Below the pieces are notes generated by a model. It did not search any database, was not told the DNA's origin, and saw nothing but the letters and a program-made list of their open reading frames with translations. Of a stretch of 64,000 nt of DNA, positions 17,643 through 27,488 are shown piece after piece. Both the position numbers and the translations under genes were made by a program. Position 1 is the first letter of the stretch; every line of letters starts with the position of its first letter. Source of the stretch: CAWGHZ01 sp963775315 (GTDB taxonomy: Bacteria > Pseudomonadota > Alphaproteobacteria > MPNO01 > DASWLB01). The stretch lies in contig CAVZIN010000007.1 of the NCBI GenBank assembly GCA_963775315.1, forward strand, positions 1,302,001-1,366,000, given 5' to 3'.

Positions 17643-20600
17643 CTACTCCGCCGGCTGGCGGGCTCCGGCGGTCCCGTGTGCCTCGTCGGCCGCGTACACC
17701 CGGCCGACGAGATAGGTGTAGACGCACGGGATCACGAACAGCGTGAAGAACGTCCCGACGAGCAGCCCGCCGACGATGACGAGGCCGATGTCGTGGCGGC
17801 TCTCCGCGCCAGCGCCGGTCGCGATGGCGAGCGGCACGGCGCCGAAGACCATCGCACCCGTGGTCATCAGGATCGGGCGCAGCCGGGTCACCGCCGCCTC
17901 GTGAACAGCGGCGATGGCGTCGAGACCGCGCTGGCGGTTCTGGTTCGCGAACTCGACGATCAGGATGCCGTGCTTGGTGATCAGCCCGATCAGCGTGACC
18001 AGCCCGACCTGGCTGTAGATGTTGAGCGTCGCGCCGTCGAGCCATAGGGCGAGCAGCCCGCCTGCCATCGACAGCGGCACGGTCAGCATGATGATGAGGG
18101 GACTTCGGAAGCTCTCGAACTGGGCGGCGAGCACCAGGTAGATGAAGGCGAGCGCCAGCACGAAGGTCAGGTACACGCCGCTGCTCGATCGCAGGAACTC
18201 GCGCGTCTGGCCGCCATAGTCGATCTGCGCATCGGCCGGCAGCACGCGCTTCGCGACGCCCTGAAGATATTTGATCGCTTCGCCCATGCCGGCGCCGGGC
18301 GCAAGATTCGCCGTGATCGTCGCCGCCCGTAGCTGATTGAAGTGATTGAGCTCGTCGGGAGCCACCGTCTCGTGCACCCGCACCAGGTTGCCGAGCTGGA
18401 CCAGGCCCGAGGCCCCGCGCACATAAAGCCTGGGCACATCGGTCGGGCTCACGCGATAGCGGTCGGCCACCTGCACGATCACGTCGTACTGCTTGCCCTC
18501 GCGCTTGAAGCGGGTGATCTGCGGCCCGCCGAGGAAGGTCTGCAACGCCTCGCCGATCTCCTGGGCCGGAACGCCGAGCGAGGCCGCCTTGTCGCGGTCG
18601 ATCTCGACCTCGATCAGCGGCTTGTTGAGCTCGAGGTCGGAGTCGAAATTGTCCAGCGCCGGGTTCTTCTCGGCCTGGGCTTCGAACTTATCGACCATCT
18701 TCTGCAGCTCGGCGAAGGAGCGCGTGGTCTGGATTACGATGTTAATCGGCTTGTCGCGCGCGCTGCGTCCTAGTGGCGGCGGATTGATGGGGAAGGCGAG
18801 AATACCCGGAACGTTGAGCAGCTTGGGCCCGACCGACGCCGCGATCTCCTGCTGCGTGCGGGTGCGCTCGTCCCACGGCTTCAGCAGCGAAAACGAGATC
18901 CCCTGGTTAAGCGTCGGGTAGCCGACCACCAGGAACGACCGCTCCACCTCCGGCACCTGGCGGGCGATGTTCTCCACTTGGAGGGCGTATTTCTTCATGT
19001 AGTCGATGGTCGAGCCGACCGGCCCCTTGAGGAAGATCACCAGCTCGCCCTGGTCCTCGTAGGGCGCGAGCTCGGTGTTGAGGTGGGTAAAGAAGAAATA
19101 GCCGCTGCCCGCCACGGCGAGCCCGACCAGCAGCACGAGCGGCCGGACGCGGAGCGCGACACCGAGAATGCGCCGGTAACCGTTGACGATGCCGTCGAGG
19201 ATGCGTTCGCCCAGCCGATAGGCGAAGTTGTGCCGCGTGGTGCGCTTGAGAAGGCGCGAGCACATCATCGGCGAGGCGGTGAGCGCAACGAACCCGGAGA
19301 CCAGCACCGCACCCGCCAGCGTCAGCGCGAACTCGGTGAACAGCCGGCCCGTCGTGCCCTGCATGAAGCCGATCGGCACGTACACCGCGGCGAGCGTCAT
19401 GGTCATGGCGATGACGGCGAAGCCGATTTCGCGCGCGCCTTTGAGCGCCGCCTGGATCGGACGCTCTCCGCGCTCGATATGGCGCCAGATGTTCTCCAGC
19501 ATCACGATCGAATCATCGACGACGAGACCAATCGCCAGCACCATCGCGAGCAGGGTCAGCGTGTTGATCGAGAAGCCGAACAAATACATCAGCGCGAACG
19601 CGCCGATCAGCGCCACCGGGATCGTCATCAGCGGCACCAGCGTCGCCCGCGCCGACCGCAGGAACAGGAAGATGATCAGGACGACCAAGGCGATCGCCTC
19701 GCCGATGGTCGTGTAGACGTTCTTGATCGAGGCGCGGATGAACAGCGTGTGGTCGTGCGCGACCTGGACGCGCATGCCGGGCGGCAGGCTCGCCTGGATT
19801 ATGGGCAGGTGCGCGCGCACCGCGTTCACCACATCGAGCGGGTTCGCGGTCGACTGCTTGATGACGCCGACGGCGACCGCACTGCTCCCGTTGAAGCGGA
19901 TCAGGCTGTTCGTATCTTCCGGCCCCACCTCGGCGCGGCCGATGTCGCGCAGCCGCACCAGCGAGTCGCCGGTGCCCTTGCGGATCACCATCTGGTCGAA
20001 CTGCCGGGGCGTCTGCAGGTCGGTCTGCGACAGCACCGTGAACTGTCGATAGCGGCTCTGCACCTCGCCTGCGGGTACCTCCACGTTCTCGCGTCGCAGC
20101 GCATTCTCGACGTCCTGAGGCGTCACGCCGTAGGCCGCCATCCGGTCGGGATCGAGCCAGATGCGCATCGAGTAGCGCCGCTCGCCGAAGATATGCACCT
20201 GCGCGACGCCGGGCAGCACCTGGAGCTGATCCTGCACGTGTCGGTAAATGAAATCGCTGATCTCCATCGGGCTGTAGCGGTCCGAGGAGAAGGCGAGGAA
20301 TACGACCGACTGGGCGTCGGCCTCGACCTTTTCGATCACCGGCTCGTCGATGTCGTCTGGAAGCTGCTTGCGTGCCCGGCTCACCCGGTCGCGCACGTCG
20401 GCGGCCGCCGCCGACGGATCGCGGTCGAGGTTGAACGTGACCGTGATGTTCGACTGCTCCTGCCGGCTCACCGAGGTCATGAAATCGATGCCCTCGATCC
20501 CCGAAAGCTGCTCCTCGAGCGGCTCGGTGACCTGGCTCTCCATGATCTCGGGGCTCGCGCCCTTGTAGGTGGTCTGCACGCTGACCACCGGCGGGTCGAT

Positions 20601-20717
20601 CTTGGGGTATTCGCGGATCGTCAGCCGCTCGTACGAGACGAGCCCGATAAGCACGATGACGAGACTCAGCACCGTCGCGAAGACCGGCCGGCGAATGCAG
20701 AGCTCGGATAGCTTCAT
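17643..20717 (-). CDS. RND multidrug efflux permease (HAE1 family)
   Basis: 1024 residues, full length for AcrB/MexB-type pumps. It starts MKLSELCIRRPVFATVLSLV, has the tandem periplasmic loops and 12 membrane helices, and shows the proton-relay Asp pair in LAIGLVVDDSIVMLENIWRH as well as the family motif GASPEIMESQVTEPLEEQL. It exports drugs or other hydrophobic compounds out of the periplasm by proton antiport, with the adaptor encoded just upstream; a TolC-like outer-membrane channel is not in the window. Its start overlaps the adaptor stop by four bases. Since the adaptor gene seems frameshifted, pump function depends on whether that break is real. Confidence 0.92.
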   Translation of the reverse strand: MKLSELCIRRPVFATVLSLVIVLIGLVSYERLTIREYPKIDPPVVSVQTTYKGASPEIMESQVTEPLEEQLSGIEGIDFMTSVSRQEQSNITVTFNLDRDPSAAAADVRDRVSRARKQLPDDIDEPVIEKVEADAQSVVFLAFSSDRYSPMEISDFIYRHVQDQLQVLPGVAQVHIFGERRYSMRIWLDPDRMAAYGVTPQDVENALRRENVEVPAGEVQSRYRQFTVLSQTDLQTPRQFDQMVIRKGTGDSLVRLRDIGRAEVGPEDTNSLIRFNGSSAVAVGVIKQSTANPLDVVNAVRAHLPIIQASLPPGMRVQVAHDHTLFIRASIKNVYTTIGEAIALVVLIIFLFLRSARATLVPLMTIPVALIGAFALMYLFGFSINTLTLLAMVLAIGLVVDDSIVMLENIWRHIERGERPIQAALKGAREIGFAVIAMTMTLAAVYVPIGFMQGTTGRLFTEFALTLAGAVLVSGFVALTASPMMCSRLLKRTTRHNFAYRLGERILDGIVNGYRRILGVALRVRPLVLLVGLAVAGSGYFFFTHLNTELAPYEDQGELVIFLKGPVGSTIDYMKKYALQVENIARQVPEVERSFLVVGYPTLNQGISFSLLKPWDERTRTQQEIAASVGPKLLNVPGILAFPINPPPLGRSARDKPINIVIQTTRSFAELQKMVDKFEAQAEKNPALDNFDSDLELNKPLIEVEIDRDKAASLGVPAQEIGEALQTFLGGPQITRFKREGKQYDVIVQVADRYRVSPTDVPRLYVRGASGLVQLGNLVRVHETVAPDELNHFNQLRAATITANLAPGAGMGEAIKYLQGVAKRVLPADAQIDYGGQTREFLRSSSGVYLTFVLALAFIYLVLAAQFESFRSPLIIMLTVPLSMAGGLLALWLDGATLNIYSQVGLVTLIGLITKHGILIVEFANQNRQRGLDAIAAVHEAAVTRLRPILMTTGAMVFGAVPLAIATGAGAESRHDIGLVIVGGLLVGTFFTLFVIPCVYTYLVGRVYAADEAHGTAGARQPAE

Positions 20718-21821
20718 GAGCGGCCGCTCGCGTGCGGTGCCGGGGCGGGCGGATCAATCGCAGGGGCTGCGGCGCTCGGCGAGGCGCCGGATTTCGGCTT
20801 GATCAACGAGACGGGAGTGCCGTTCGCGATCTTCTGCTGGCCGGCGGTGACGATCACGTCGCCGGGCGAGAGCCCCTTCACGATCTCGGCGCGCCCGTAT
20901 TCGCGAACCCCCAGCGTCACCTCGGTGCGGACCGCCTTGCCGTTGACCACGCGGAAAACCAGCAGCGCGTCGCCCTGCGGGACGATCGCCTGCTCCGGCA
21001 CGACGATGGCCCGGCGCTGCTCGCCAACCGCCACTTTGACGCGGGTGAACATGCCGGGCTTCAAGAGGTGGCCCGGGTTCGGCACCACCGCGCGCACACC
21101 GAGGGTGCGCGCCTCGGGATCGATCCGGGTCGCCGCGACCGAGACGCGGCCGTCGAACGTCTTGCCGGGCAACGCGTCGGGCGAGATGGTCACCTTCTCG
21201 CCGACCGAGATGAAGCGGGTGTAGCGCTCGGGGACATCGAAATCGATCTTCATCGTATCGATGTCGTCGAGACTGACCATGTCTTGCCCGGCGGTGACGT
21301 AGGCGCCGTCGTCGATCTTGCTGATGCCGGCGATGCCGCCGAAAGGCGCGTGCACCACGGTCTGGGCGAGCCGCGCCTGGGCGAGCGCGACCTGCGCCCG
21401 GTCGGCATCGAGCGCCGAAACCGCCTGGTCGCGCGCGGCGGCGGTGCCCGATCCCTTGCCGTAGAGCTCCAGAGCCCGCTTGTAGTTCCGCTCGCTGAGC
21501 GCAAGCGACGCTTGCGCCTGGTGAAGCTGGGCGGCGACGATCGCATCGTCCATCCGGTAGAGCACTTGGCCTTTGGCAACCGGCGTGGAGTTCCTTGAAG
21601 CTGATCGCGGTCACGAGCCCGGCGATCTCGGGCCGGACCATCACCGAGCGGTTGGCACGCAGCGTGCCGATCGCGTCGACCTTCTCGACGATGGGCTCGA
21701 CGGAAACCGGCTGCGCCTCGACCGGAATCACCGGCGCCGACGCGTCCAGGGCGGCGGCCGGCACCGTATGTGCGAGAAGGACCGCGGCCAGCGCGGCCGC
21801 AAAGGTCCGGGTGAGCGTCAC
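20714..21821 (-). pseudogene. RND efflux periplasmic adaptor, frameshifted (or sequencing error)
   Basis: The two halves of a membrane-fusion protein are in different frames. The first has a signal peptide (GTG 21821: VTLTRTFAAALAAVLLAHTV) and the lipoyl-type half motif VEKVDAIGTLRANRSVMVRPEIAGLV up to AISFKE. The second begins STPVAKGQVLYRMDDAIVAA, then the alpha-helical hairpin, VVHAPFGGIAGISK and the beta barrel. Skipping one base (C at 21590 on the minus strand) joins them as FKE-STPVAKGQVL, the normal E-G-x-x-V-x-K-G-Q spacing. It is therefore a one-base insertion, real or a read error. ATG 21866 is an alternative start. It is coupled by a four-base overlap to the pump gene. Confidence 0.75.
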
Positions 21822-21918
21822 CTGTTGAGAGTCCCTGTCAACTGCGCCCCGCGTGTTTAGCCTCATCGCCACCAAGGCACAAGTGGCAGAAATCCGCGGC
21901 ATTTTCGCGGCGAGCCGT

Positions 21919-22506
21919 TCAGAGCCCCAGCCTGTAGCGGGTCATCACCACGACGATGGCGAGCTGGAGAATGCCCTGGATGCCGGAAATGGTGAGGTAG
22001 GCCCGCATCAGCTTGCCGACCAGCCGCAAATCGGGCTCGGGCTTGCGCAGCTCCCACAAAGTCCGGAGGTTGAGCGGCATCAGAAGGCAGATGCCCTGGA
22101 ACGCCAAAATCGAGACGATCACCAGCGCCGCGACGATCCACCAATATTGCGGATAGGGCAGGTCGAGATAGCCGAGCCGCTTGGCGAGCTCCCACCCGGC
22201 CGTGGGCGTGACGGTTGAAATCATCGGAAAGATGAAGAAGAACCGGGCCGAAAGCTCGACCGACACGGTCTTGCGCAGCTCGGGCGGCAGGCGGCGCAGG
22301 ATTGGCCCCAGGATGAACCCCATGAACAGGTCGATCCCGGTCCAGGACAGGCCGAAGAACACGTGCACCCAGTTGAGCAGCCAGACCGACGGGCTGTTGA
22401 GCGCGTAGACCAGGAGCGCGATACCCGCGACGAAGATCCAGGAATAGCGCCAGCGTATGAAAGGCTGCTGGCCAGTCTGGACGGCCCGTTCGGTTGCGGT
22501 CGCCAT
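21919..22506 (-). CDS. Conserved integral membrane protein, function unknown
   Basis: 195 residues with about five membrane segments (SWIFVAGIALLVYAL, WLLNWVHVFFGLSWTGIDLFMG, FFFIFPMISTVTP, WWIVAALVIVSILAFQGICL, YLTISGIQGILQLAIVVV). The N-terminus is short and hydrophilic. The layout (helix with HVFFGLSWTG, then a long helix and a PTAGW motif) recalls the DUF2269/CopD-like group of heme- or metal-associated membrane proteins, but this is only a resemblance. It lies between the RND operon and the LysR regulator on the same strand, separated from both by gaps of 50-100 bases, so it may be a single-gene unit. Confidence 0.6.
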   Translation of the reverse strand: MATATERAVQTGQQPFIRWRYSWIFVAGIALLVYALNSPSVWLLNWVHVFFGLSWTGIDLFMGFILGPILRRLPPELRKTVSVELSARFFFIFPMISTVTPTAGWELAKRLGYLDLPYPQYWWIVAALVIVSILAFQGICLLMPLNLRTLWELRKPEPDLRLVGKLMRAYLTISGIQGILQLAIVVVMTRYRLGL

Positions 22507-22558
22507 CGGTCTCTTTCCCCGGGGTTTCGCCGGATGTTGCGGGTCCGGGCCGGATGCG

Positions 22559-23485
22559 TCAAGCGGGCGCGGGCGCGCGGGAGCGGAGCCCGCGCCTCGA
22601 CTTGAGGTGATCGACGAGATCGAGGACGCTGGCCGCGAGCGGCCGGTCGGGCGCCGCTGCCCAGCGCACCTCGAGGCGCGGCGGTGGACGCGACAAGGGC
22701 AGCGCCACGAGGGTGCCCGCGCCGATGTCGTCCTCGACCGCCGAGGCCAGGCAACAGGCGATGCCGGCGCCGTGGCGGACCAGCGCCTTCACCGTGATGG
22801 CGTCCTGCGCCTCCATCACCACCCTGTGCTCCCGCACGCCCATGCGGCGCAGGACGGTATCGATCATCGCGGTGAAGCCCGAGCCGGCGAGCCCGGCCAC
22901 GAATCCGCACTGCGCAAGCTCCCTGGGACTCACGGTCGCGCGGCGGGCGAGCGGATGGCTCGGCGCCGCCACCAGCACCAGCTCCTCGAAGCCGAACGGC
23001 TCGGACTGTAGCCCCGCGACCGGGCCGAGCGCCAGGAATACGCCGATGTCGGCCTCCCGCGCGCGCACGAGCTCGATCACGCGGTCGCCGGTCTCGGTCC
23101 GCGTCACAAGCTTGACCTCCGCGTTCGCGCGCACGAACGAGGCGAGCCGGGCGGAAAGCTGCCGGTCGGCGAGCGACCGCTGGGCGGCGACGACGATCTC
23201 GACCGGCCCCCGCATGCCGAGCACCCCCAGCGCCTGGCGCGTCTCCTCGGCCCGGCGGACGACGTCAAGCGCATAGGCATAGACCGCCTCGCCCGCCTGG
23301 GTCAGGCGGGGTGCCCGGCCGGGGCTCCGGATGAACAAAGCCTGGCCGGTCTGGCGCTCCAGCGCCTTCACGTGGGCGGACACCGATGGCTGGGCGATGC
23401 CGAGCGCCGCCGCCGCCTCGCTGAACTTGCCGGTTTCCGCAACGGCCTTGAAGACTGAAAGTCGGCGAACGCTAGCCGTGATCAT
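22559..23485 (-). CDS. LysR-family transcriptional regulator, likely of the hydantoinase operon
   Basis: 308 residues. N-terminal winged helix-turn-helix (LSVFKAVAETGKFSEAAAAL, QPSVSAHVKALERQTGQALF), linker helix, then a periplasmic-binding-protein-like effector domain (about 90-295). It is divergent from hyuA with a 147-base shared upstream region, the standard layout for a LysR protein controlling its neighbour. The likely inducer is a substrate or product of the hydantoinase pathway. The start ATG lies in the palindrome GATCATGATC. Confidence 0.88.
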   Translation of the reverse strand: MITASVRRLSVFKAVAETGKFSEAAAALGIAQPSVSAHVKALERQTGQALFIRSPGRAPRLTQAGEAVYAYALDVVRRAEETRQALGVLGMRGPVEIVVAAQRSLADRQLSARLASFVRANAEVKLVTRTETGDRVIELVRAREADIGVFLALGPVAGLQSEPFGFEELVLVAAPSHPLARRATVSPRELAQCGFVAGLAGSGFTAMIDTVLRRMGVREHRVVMEAQDAITVKALVRHGAGIACCLASAVEDDIGAGTLVALPLSRPPPRLEVRWAAAPDRPLAASVLDLVDHLKSRRGLRSRAPAPA

Positions 23486-23504
23486 GATCGATCTTCCGCT
23501 GAGA

Positions 23505-23522
23505 CATAGCCATTCTACTATG
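23505..23522. promoter_or_regulatory. Candidate LysR operator in the regulator-hyuA intergenic region
   Basis: CATAG and CTATG form an inverted repeat with an eight-base spacer, 20 bases before the LysR start and 110 bases before hyuA. A second imperfect dyad, GGTT-N9-AACC, follows at about 23526-23542. Positions fit a LysR recognition site for the divergent pair. Only the symmetry is seen; binding is inferred. Confidence 0.35.
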
Positions 23523-23632
23523 TTAGGTTGAGCGTGTTAACCCGTTGCACACCCGACGCGGGGCTTGCCAAACTCGGCCAACGCACAACCGCGGAGCCGC
23601 CGATCGCGCGGCCAACAACAGGGGCATAGCCA

Positions 23633-25666
23633 GTGGTCTTTCTCGCTGTCGACATCGGCGGCACGTTCACCGATCTGATCGCGTTCGATGAGCAAGCCGG
23701 CAAGTTCTTCCAGGCCAAGAGCCTGACCACACCGCGCGACCCGGTGGACGGGGTGATCGACTGCATCGAGAAATCGGCACTGTCGCCGGCAGCGATGTCG
23801 AACCTCATCCACGGCTCGACCATCGCGATCAACACGCTGATCGAGCGCAAGGGCGCGCAGGTCGGGCTGATCGTCACGCGGGGCACGCGCGACGTCTATC
23901 TCATCGGCCGCGCCAACCGGCCCGAAGCCTACAACCTGTTCTTCCACCGGCCCCGCCCGCTGGTGCCGCGCCGCCGCACGCTGGAGGTTGCCGAGCGCAT
24001 GCTGGCGTCGGGTGAGGTGTGGGAAAAGATCAACGCCGCGACCGTCGAGGAAGCCTGCGCCAAGCTCGCCAAGGACGGCGTCGAGGCGGTGGCCGTGTGC
24101 TTCCTGCACTCCTACGCCAACCCGGAGCACGAGCGGGTCGCCGGCCGAATTGTCGAGGAGAAGCTGCCCGACGCCTATGTCTCGCTGTCGCACGAGATCC
24201 TGCGCGAGTATCGCGAGTACGAGCGCATGTCGACGACGGTGGTGAACGCCTATATCGGCCCCAAGGTCGGCGGCTATGTCCGCAACCTCCAGGGTCGGCT
24301 CGGCGCGCTCGGCTTCAAGGGCGACCTCGCCATCATGCAGTCCAACGGCGGCGTCATGGCCCCCGAGGCCGCGACCATGCGCCCGGTCACCATGATGGAA
24401 TCGGGTCCGGTGGGCGGCATCATCGCCTCGGCCGAGATCGGCCGCGCGCTCGGCTACGAGGACGTCGTGTCGTTCGACATGGGCGGCACCACGGCGAAGG
24501 CGAGCCTCGTCCGCCAGGGCGAGACCTCGATGGCCGAAGGCTACTATGTCGGCGGCTACGCGTCGGGCCATCCCGTCATGGTGCCGGTGATTGACGTGGT
24601 CGAGGTCGGTGCTGGCGGCGGCTCGATCGCCTGGATCGATGAGGTCGGCGCGCTCAAGGTCGGGCCGCAATCGGCTGGCGCCGAGCCCGGCCCGATCTCC
24701 TACCGCCGCGGCGGCGAGGAGCCGACCATCACCGACGCGAACGTCGTGCTGGGCCGCATCGGGGCGCACGACTTCCTCGGCGGCGAGATGCCGCTCGATG
24801 CGGAGGGTGCGCTTGCAGGCCTCAAGGCCAAGATCTCCGAGCCACTGAAGATCGGCGACATCGCCTCGGCGCGCGCCATCGTTCAGATCGCCGTGCTGCA
24901 CATGTCGCTCGCGGTGCGCGAGGTTTCCGTCGAGAAGGGCTACGATCCGCGCGACTTCGCCATGGTCGCCTCGGGCGGCGCCGGACCGGTGCACGCCGTC
25001 GCCATCGCGCGCGAGCTGCACATCCCCACCGTGATCATCCCGCGCTTCCCGGCGCACTTCTCGGCGCTCGGCATGCTGATGGCCGACGAGCGGCACGACT
25101 TCATCCGCACATTCTACGCGCCGCTCAAGGAGGCCGACTTCAAGGCCCTGCGCGCCGTCTACGACGAGCTGGTGACCGAAAGCCGCAAGATGCTCAAGGA
25201 GGGCAAGGACGTCACGCACCAGGCGCTGTTCGACCTGCGCTATGTCGGGCAGGAGTTCGCGCTCTCGGTGCCGGTCTCGCTCGACCAGATCGAAAAGGGC
25301 GACCACGCCGCGATCCGCGCCGCGTTCGACCAGCTGCACGAGCAGCGCTACGCCCACCACGCCACGGACGAACCGCTCGAGATCATCAACGTTCGGATGG
25401 TGGCGCTCGGCCACCGCGCCAAGGTCGCCCTGCCCGCCCTTGAGGGCGCCAAGGGTGGCGAGCCAGCCGAGCACCGCACGGTCTATTTCGACGAGGATTC
25501 CGGCGTGAACTGCCCGGTCTACCAGCGCGAGACGCTGCGGCCGGGCACGGAGATCGCCGGGCCCGCGCTGGTGCGCGAGTATGCCTCGACAACGGTGATG
25601 TTCCCGGGCGACAAGATGAAGGTCGCCGAAACGGGCGAGCTGATCATATCGGTGAGGAGCGAGTGA
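23633..25666 (+). CDS. hyuA: ATP-dependent hydantoinase/oxoprolinase subunit A
   Basis: 677 residues. It begins VFLAVDIGGTFTDLIAF, the phosphate-binding motif of the ASKHA-fold Hydantoinase A family, followed by IHGSTIAINTLIERKG and the second nucleotide-site motif VSFDMGGTTAKASLV. Proteins of this type, with subunit B, open cyclic amides such as hydantoins, N-methylhydantoin or 5-oxoproline with ATP hydrolysis. The start is GTG at 23633, set by the DIGGTFTD motif seven residues in. It shares one base with the hyuB start. It is the first gene of an operon with an ABC importer and two M24-fold proteins, so it probably acts on an imported nitrogenous ring compound. Confidence 0.88.
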   Translation: MVFLAVDIGGTFTDLIAFDEQAGKFFQAKSLTTPRDPVDGVIDCIEKSALSPAAMSNLIHGSTIAINTLIERKGAQVGLIVTRGTRDVYLIGRANRPEAYNLFFHRPRPLVPRRRTLEVAERMLASGEVWEKINAATVEEACAKLAKDGVEAVAVCFLHSYANPEHERVAGRIVEEKLPDAYVSLSHEILREYREYERMSTTVVNAYIGPKVGGYVRNLQGRLGALGFKGDLAIMQSNGGVMAPEAATMRPVTMMESGPVGGIIASAEIGRALGYEDVVSFDMGGTTAKASLVRQGETSMAEGYYVGGYASGHPVMVPVIDVVEVGAGGGSIAWIDEVGALKVGPQSAGAEPGPISYRRGGEEPTITDANVVLGRIGAHDFLGGEMPLDAEGALAGLKAKISEPLKIGDIASARAIVQIAVLHMSLAVREVSVEKGYDPRDFAMVASGGAGPVHAVAIARELHIPTVIIPRFPAHFSALGMLMADERHDFIRTFYAPLKEADFKALRAVYDELVTESRKMLKEGKDVTHQALFDLRYVGQEFALSVPVSLDQIEKGDHAAIRAAFDQLHEQRYAHHATDEPLEIINVRMVALGHRAKVALPALEGAKGGEPAEHRTVYFDEDSGVNCPVYQRETLRPGTEIAGPALVREYASTTVMFPGDKMKVAETGELIISVRSE

Positions 25667-27423
25667 TGGCCACGAAGCTGGATCCGGTCACGCTGGAAGT
25701 CGTGCGCAATGCGCTACCCGCCATCGCGAACGAGATGGCGGTCGACCTGCAGCGGACCTCCTACAACATGATGATCTATGAGGTGCGCGACTTCTGCACC
25801 TCGCTGGTCCTGCCGACGGGCGAGCTCGTTTCCCAGAACGTCGGCGGCGTGTCGCACTTCGTCTCCGACCTCGGCGTTGTCATCCAGGACGGTATGAAGA
25901 CCTGGGGCGAAGCCGGCTTCTCGCCCGAGGATGTGATCATCACCAATCACCAGGCGGTGGCGGGCCAGCACCTGAACAACATCGTGATCTACATGCCCTA
26001 TTTCTTCCAGGGCAAGCTCGAGATGTTCGCGATGGTGCGCGCGCACTGGATCGACGTCGGCGGCAAGTCGACGGGCTTCGGCGCCGGCGCCGAGGTGAAG
26101 GATCCATGGGAAGAAGGGCTGCAGCTCGACCAGCTCAAGATTTACGAGAAGGGCGAGCTCAACAAGCTGCTGTACAAGGTCATCGGCGACAACATCCGCT
26201 TCCCGGATTCGTCGCTCGGCGACATGCGCTCGCAGATGGCGGCCTGCCGCCTCGCGTTGCGTCGGCTGGACGAGCTGTTCACGAAGTTCGGCCGCGAGAC
26301 GATGCTTGCCGCGATCAACCATATCTTCGACGAGACCGAGGCGAAGTGTCGCAAAGTGGTCGAGACCATCCCGGTCGGCTCCTACGAGGCGGAGTCGTTC
26401 CTCGACGACGACGGGGTCGTGGTCGGCGAGCGGGTGCGGTTGCACGCCAAGGTGACGGTCGAGGCGGGCGGCTCGATGGTCATCGACCTGTCCGGCTGCT
26501 CCAAGGAGCGGCGTGCCGGCATCAACTCGCGTACGCTCGCCGGACCGCGCGTCGCATACAAGGCGCTGACCGCGCCCCTCGACAACGTCAACGAGGGCTC
26601 GTTCCGCGCGTTGAAGGAGATCATCCCCGAGGGCAACATGATGATGGCGCGCTACCCCGCGCCGATGGCCGGCTGGTCGACGCCGATCCCGACCGTGGTC
26701 GACACCATCATCACGGCGCTTGCCAATGCCTGGCCGGACCGCGTGCCCGCCGCACATCTCGGCACGCTGGGCGGCGCCGTCGTGTTCTTCGGAACAAATC
26801 CCCAGACCCGCAAGCGCTTCGTGCTGCAGTCCATCGAGGGCGGCGGCTGGGGCGGGCGTCCGTTCGAGGATGGCGAGTCCGGGACCGTCTCGGTGTGCCA
26901 GGGCGACGTGCGCAACGGTCCCATCGAGTCCATCGAGATGAAAGCGCCGGTGCTGATCGAGGAGCGCGCGCTGCGCACCAACTCGGGCGGGGCCGGACGG
27001 TACCGCGGTGGGCTCGGCGGCAACACCAAGGTGCTCAACTTCGTCGAAGGCCGCTGGAATCTGACCCGTCCGCCGCGCATCGATTGCCCGCCGTGGGGCA
27101 TCCGCGGCGGCAAGCCGGGCGGCCATGGCGACTACCTGCTCCGGAAGCCGGGCGAGAACGAGTTCCGTTCGGTGGACCAAAACGGGTATTTTGTCGCGCC
27201 AAAGGCCGAAGTCATTGTGATGACCGGGGGCGGCGGCGGTTGGGGCGATCCGGTCGACCGCGAGCCCGAGCGCGTGCGCGAGGACGTGCTCGACGGGTTC
27301 GTCTCCAAGGAGGCCGCCGAACGCGACTATGGCGTGGTGCTGAAAGGCGCCGAATTCACGATCGACGCCGCGGCGACCGAGAAGCTGCGGGTCCAGATGC
27401 GCCGCGCCGCGGCCGCGGAGTAG
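25666..27423 (+). CDS. hyuB: ATP-dependent hydantoinase/oxoprolinase subunit B
   Basis: 585 residues of the Hydantoinase B family: KLDPVTLEVVRNALPAIANEMAVDLQRTSYN at the N-terminus, ITNHQAVAGQHLNNIVI, HWIDVGGKSTGFG, and the Gly-rich LRTNSGGAGRYRGGLGG and MTGGGGGWGDP near the C-terminus. It forms the amide-hydrolysing complex with HyuA. ATG 25666 overlaps the hyuA stop by one base, with GAGGAG six bases upstream; a GTG one codon earlier is possible. The substrate is undetermined; N-methylhydantoin would fit creatinine breakdown, but oxoproline or other hydantoins fit equally on sequence alone. Confidence 0.88.
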   Translation: MATKLDPVTLEVVRNALPAIANEMAVDLQRTSYNMMIYEVRDFCTSLVLPTGELVSQNVGGVSHFVSDLGVVIQDGMKTWGEAGFSPEDVIITNHQAVAGQHLNNIVIYMPYFFQGKLEMFAMVRAHWIDVGGKSTGFGAGAEVKDPWEEGLQLDQLKIYEKGELNKLLYKVIGDNIRFPDSSLGDMRSQMAACRLALRRLDELFTKFGRETMLAAINHIFDETEAKCRKVVETIPVGSYEAESFLDDDGVVVGERVRLHAKVTVEAGGSMVIDLSGCSKERRAGINSRTLAGPRVAYKALTAPLDNVNEGSFRALKEIIPEGNMMMARYPAPMAGWSTPIPTVVDTIITALANAWPDRVPAAHLGTLGGAVVFFGTNPQTRKRFVLQSIEGGGWGGRPFEDGESGTVSVCQGDVRNGPIESIEMKAPVLIEERALRTNSGGAGRYRGGLGGNTKVLNFVEGRWNLTRPPRIDCPPWGIRGGKPGGHGDYLLRKPGENEFRSVDQNGYFVAPKAEVIVMTGGGGGWGDPVDREPERVREDVLDGFVSKEAAERDYGVVLKGAEFTIDAAATEKLRVQMRRAAAAE

Positions 27424-27488
27424 CGAAACGGCGACGGAGCGTAAAAGCCGTCGCCGAAAAACAACCACCGCCAACAGGGAGAAACGAC

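Noticed and set aside
20350..20717. Alternative plus-strand genes opposite the RND pump
   Set aside because: All are reverse-frame shadows; the pump motifs extend to its first codon.
23537..25474. 645-residue minus-strand open frame
   Set aside because: Antisense to hyuA; His/Arg-rich and without motifs.
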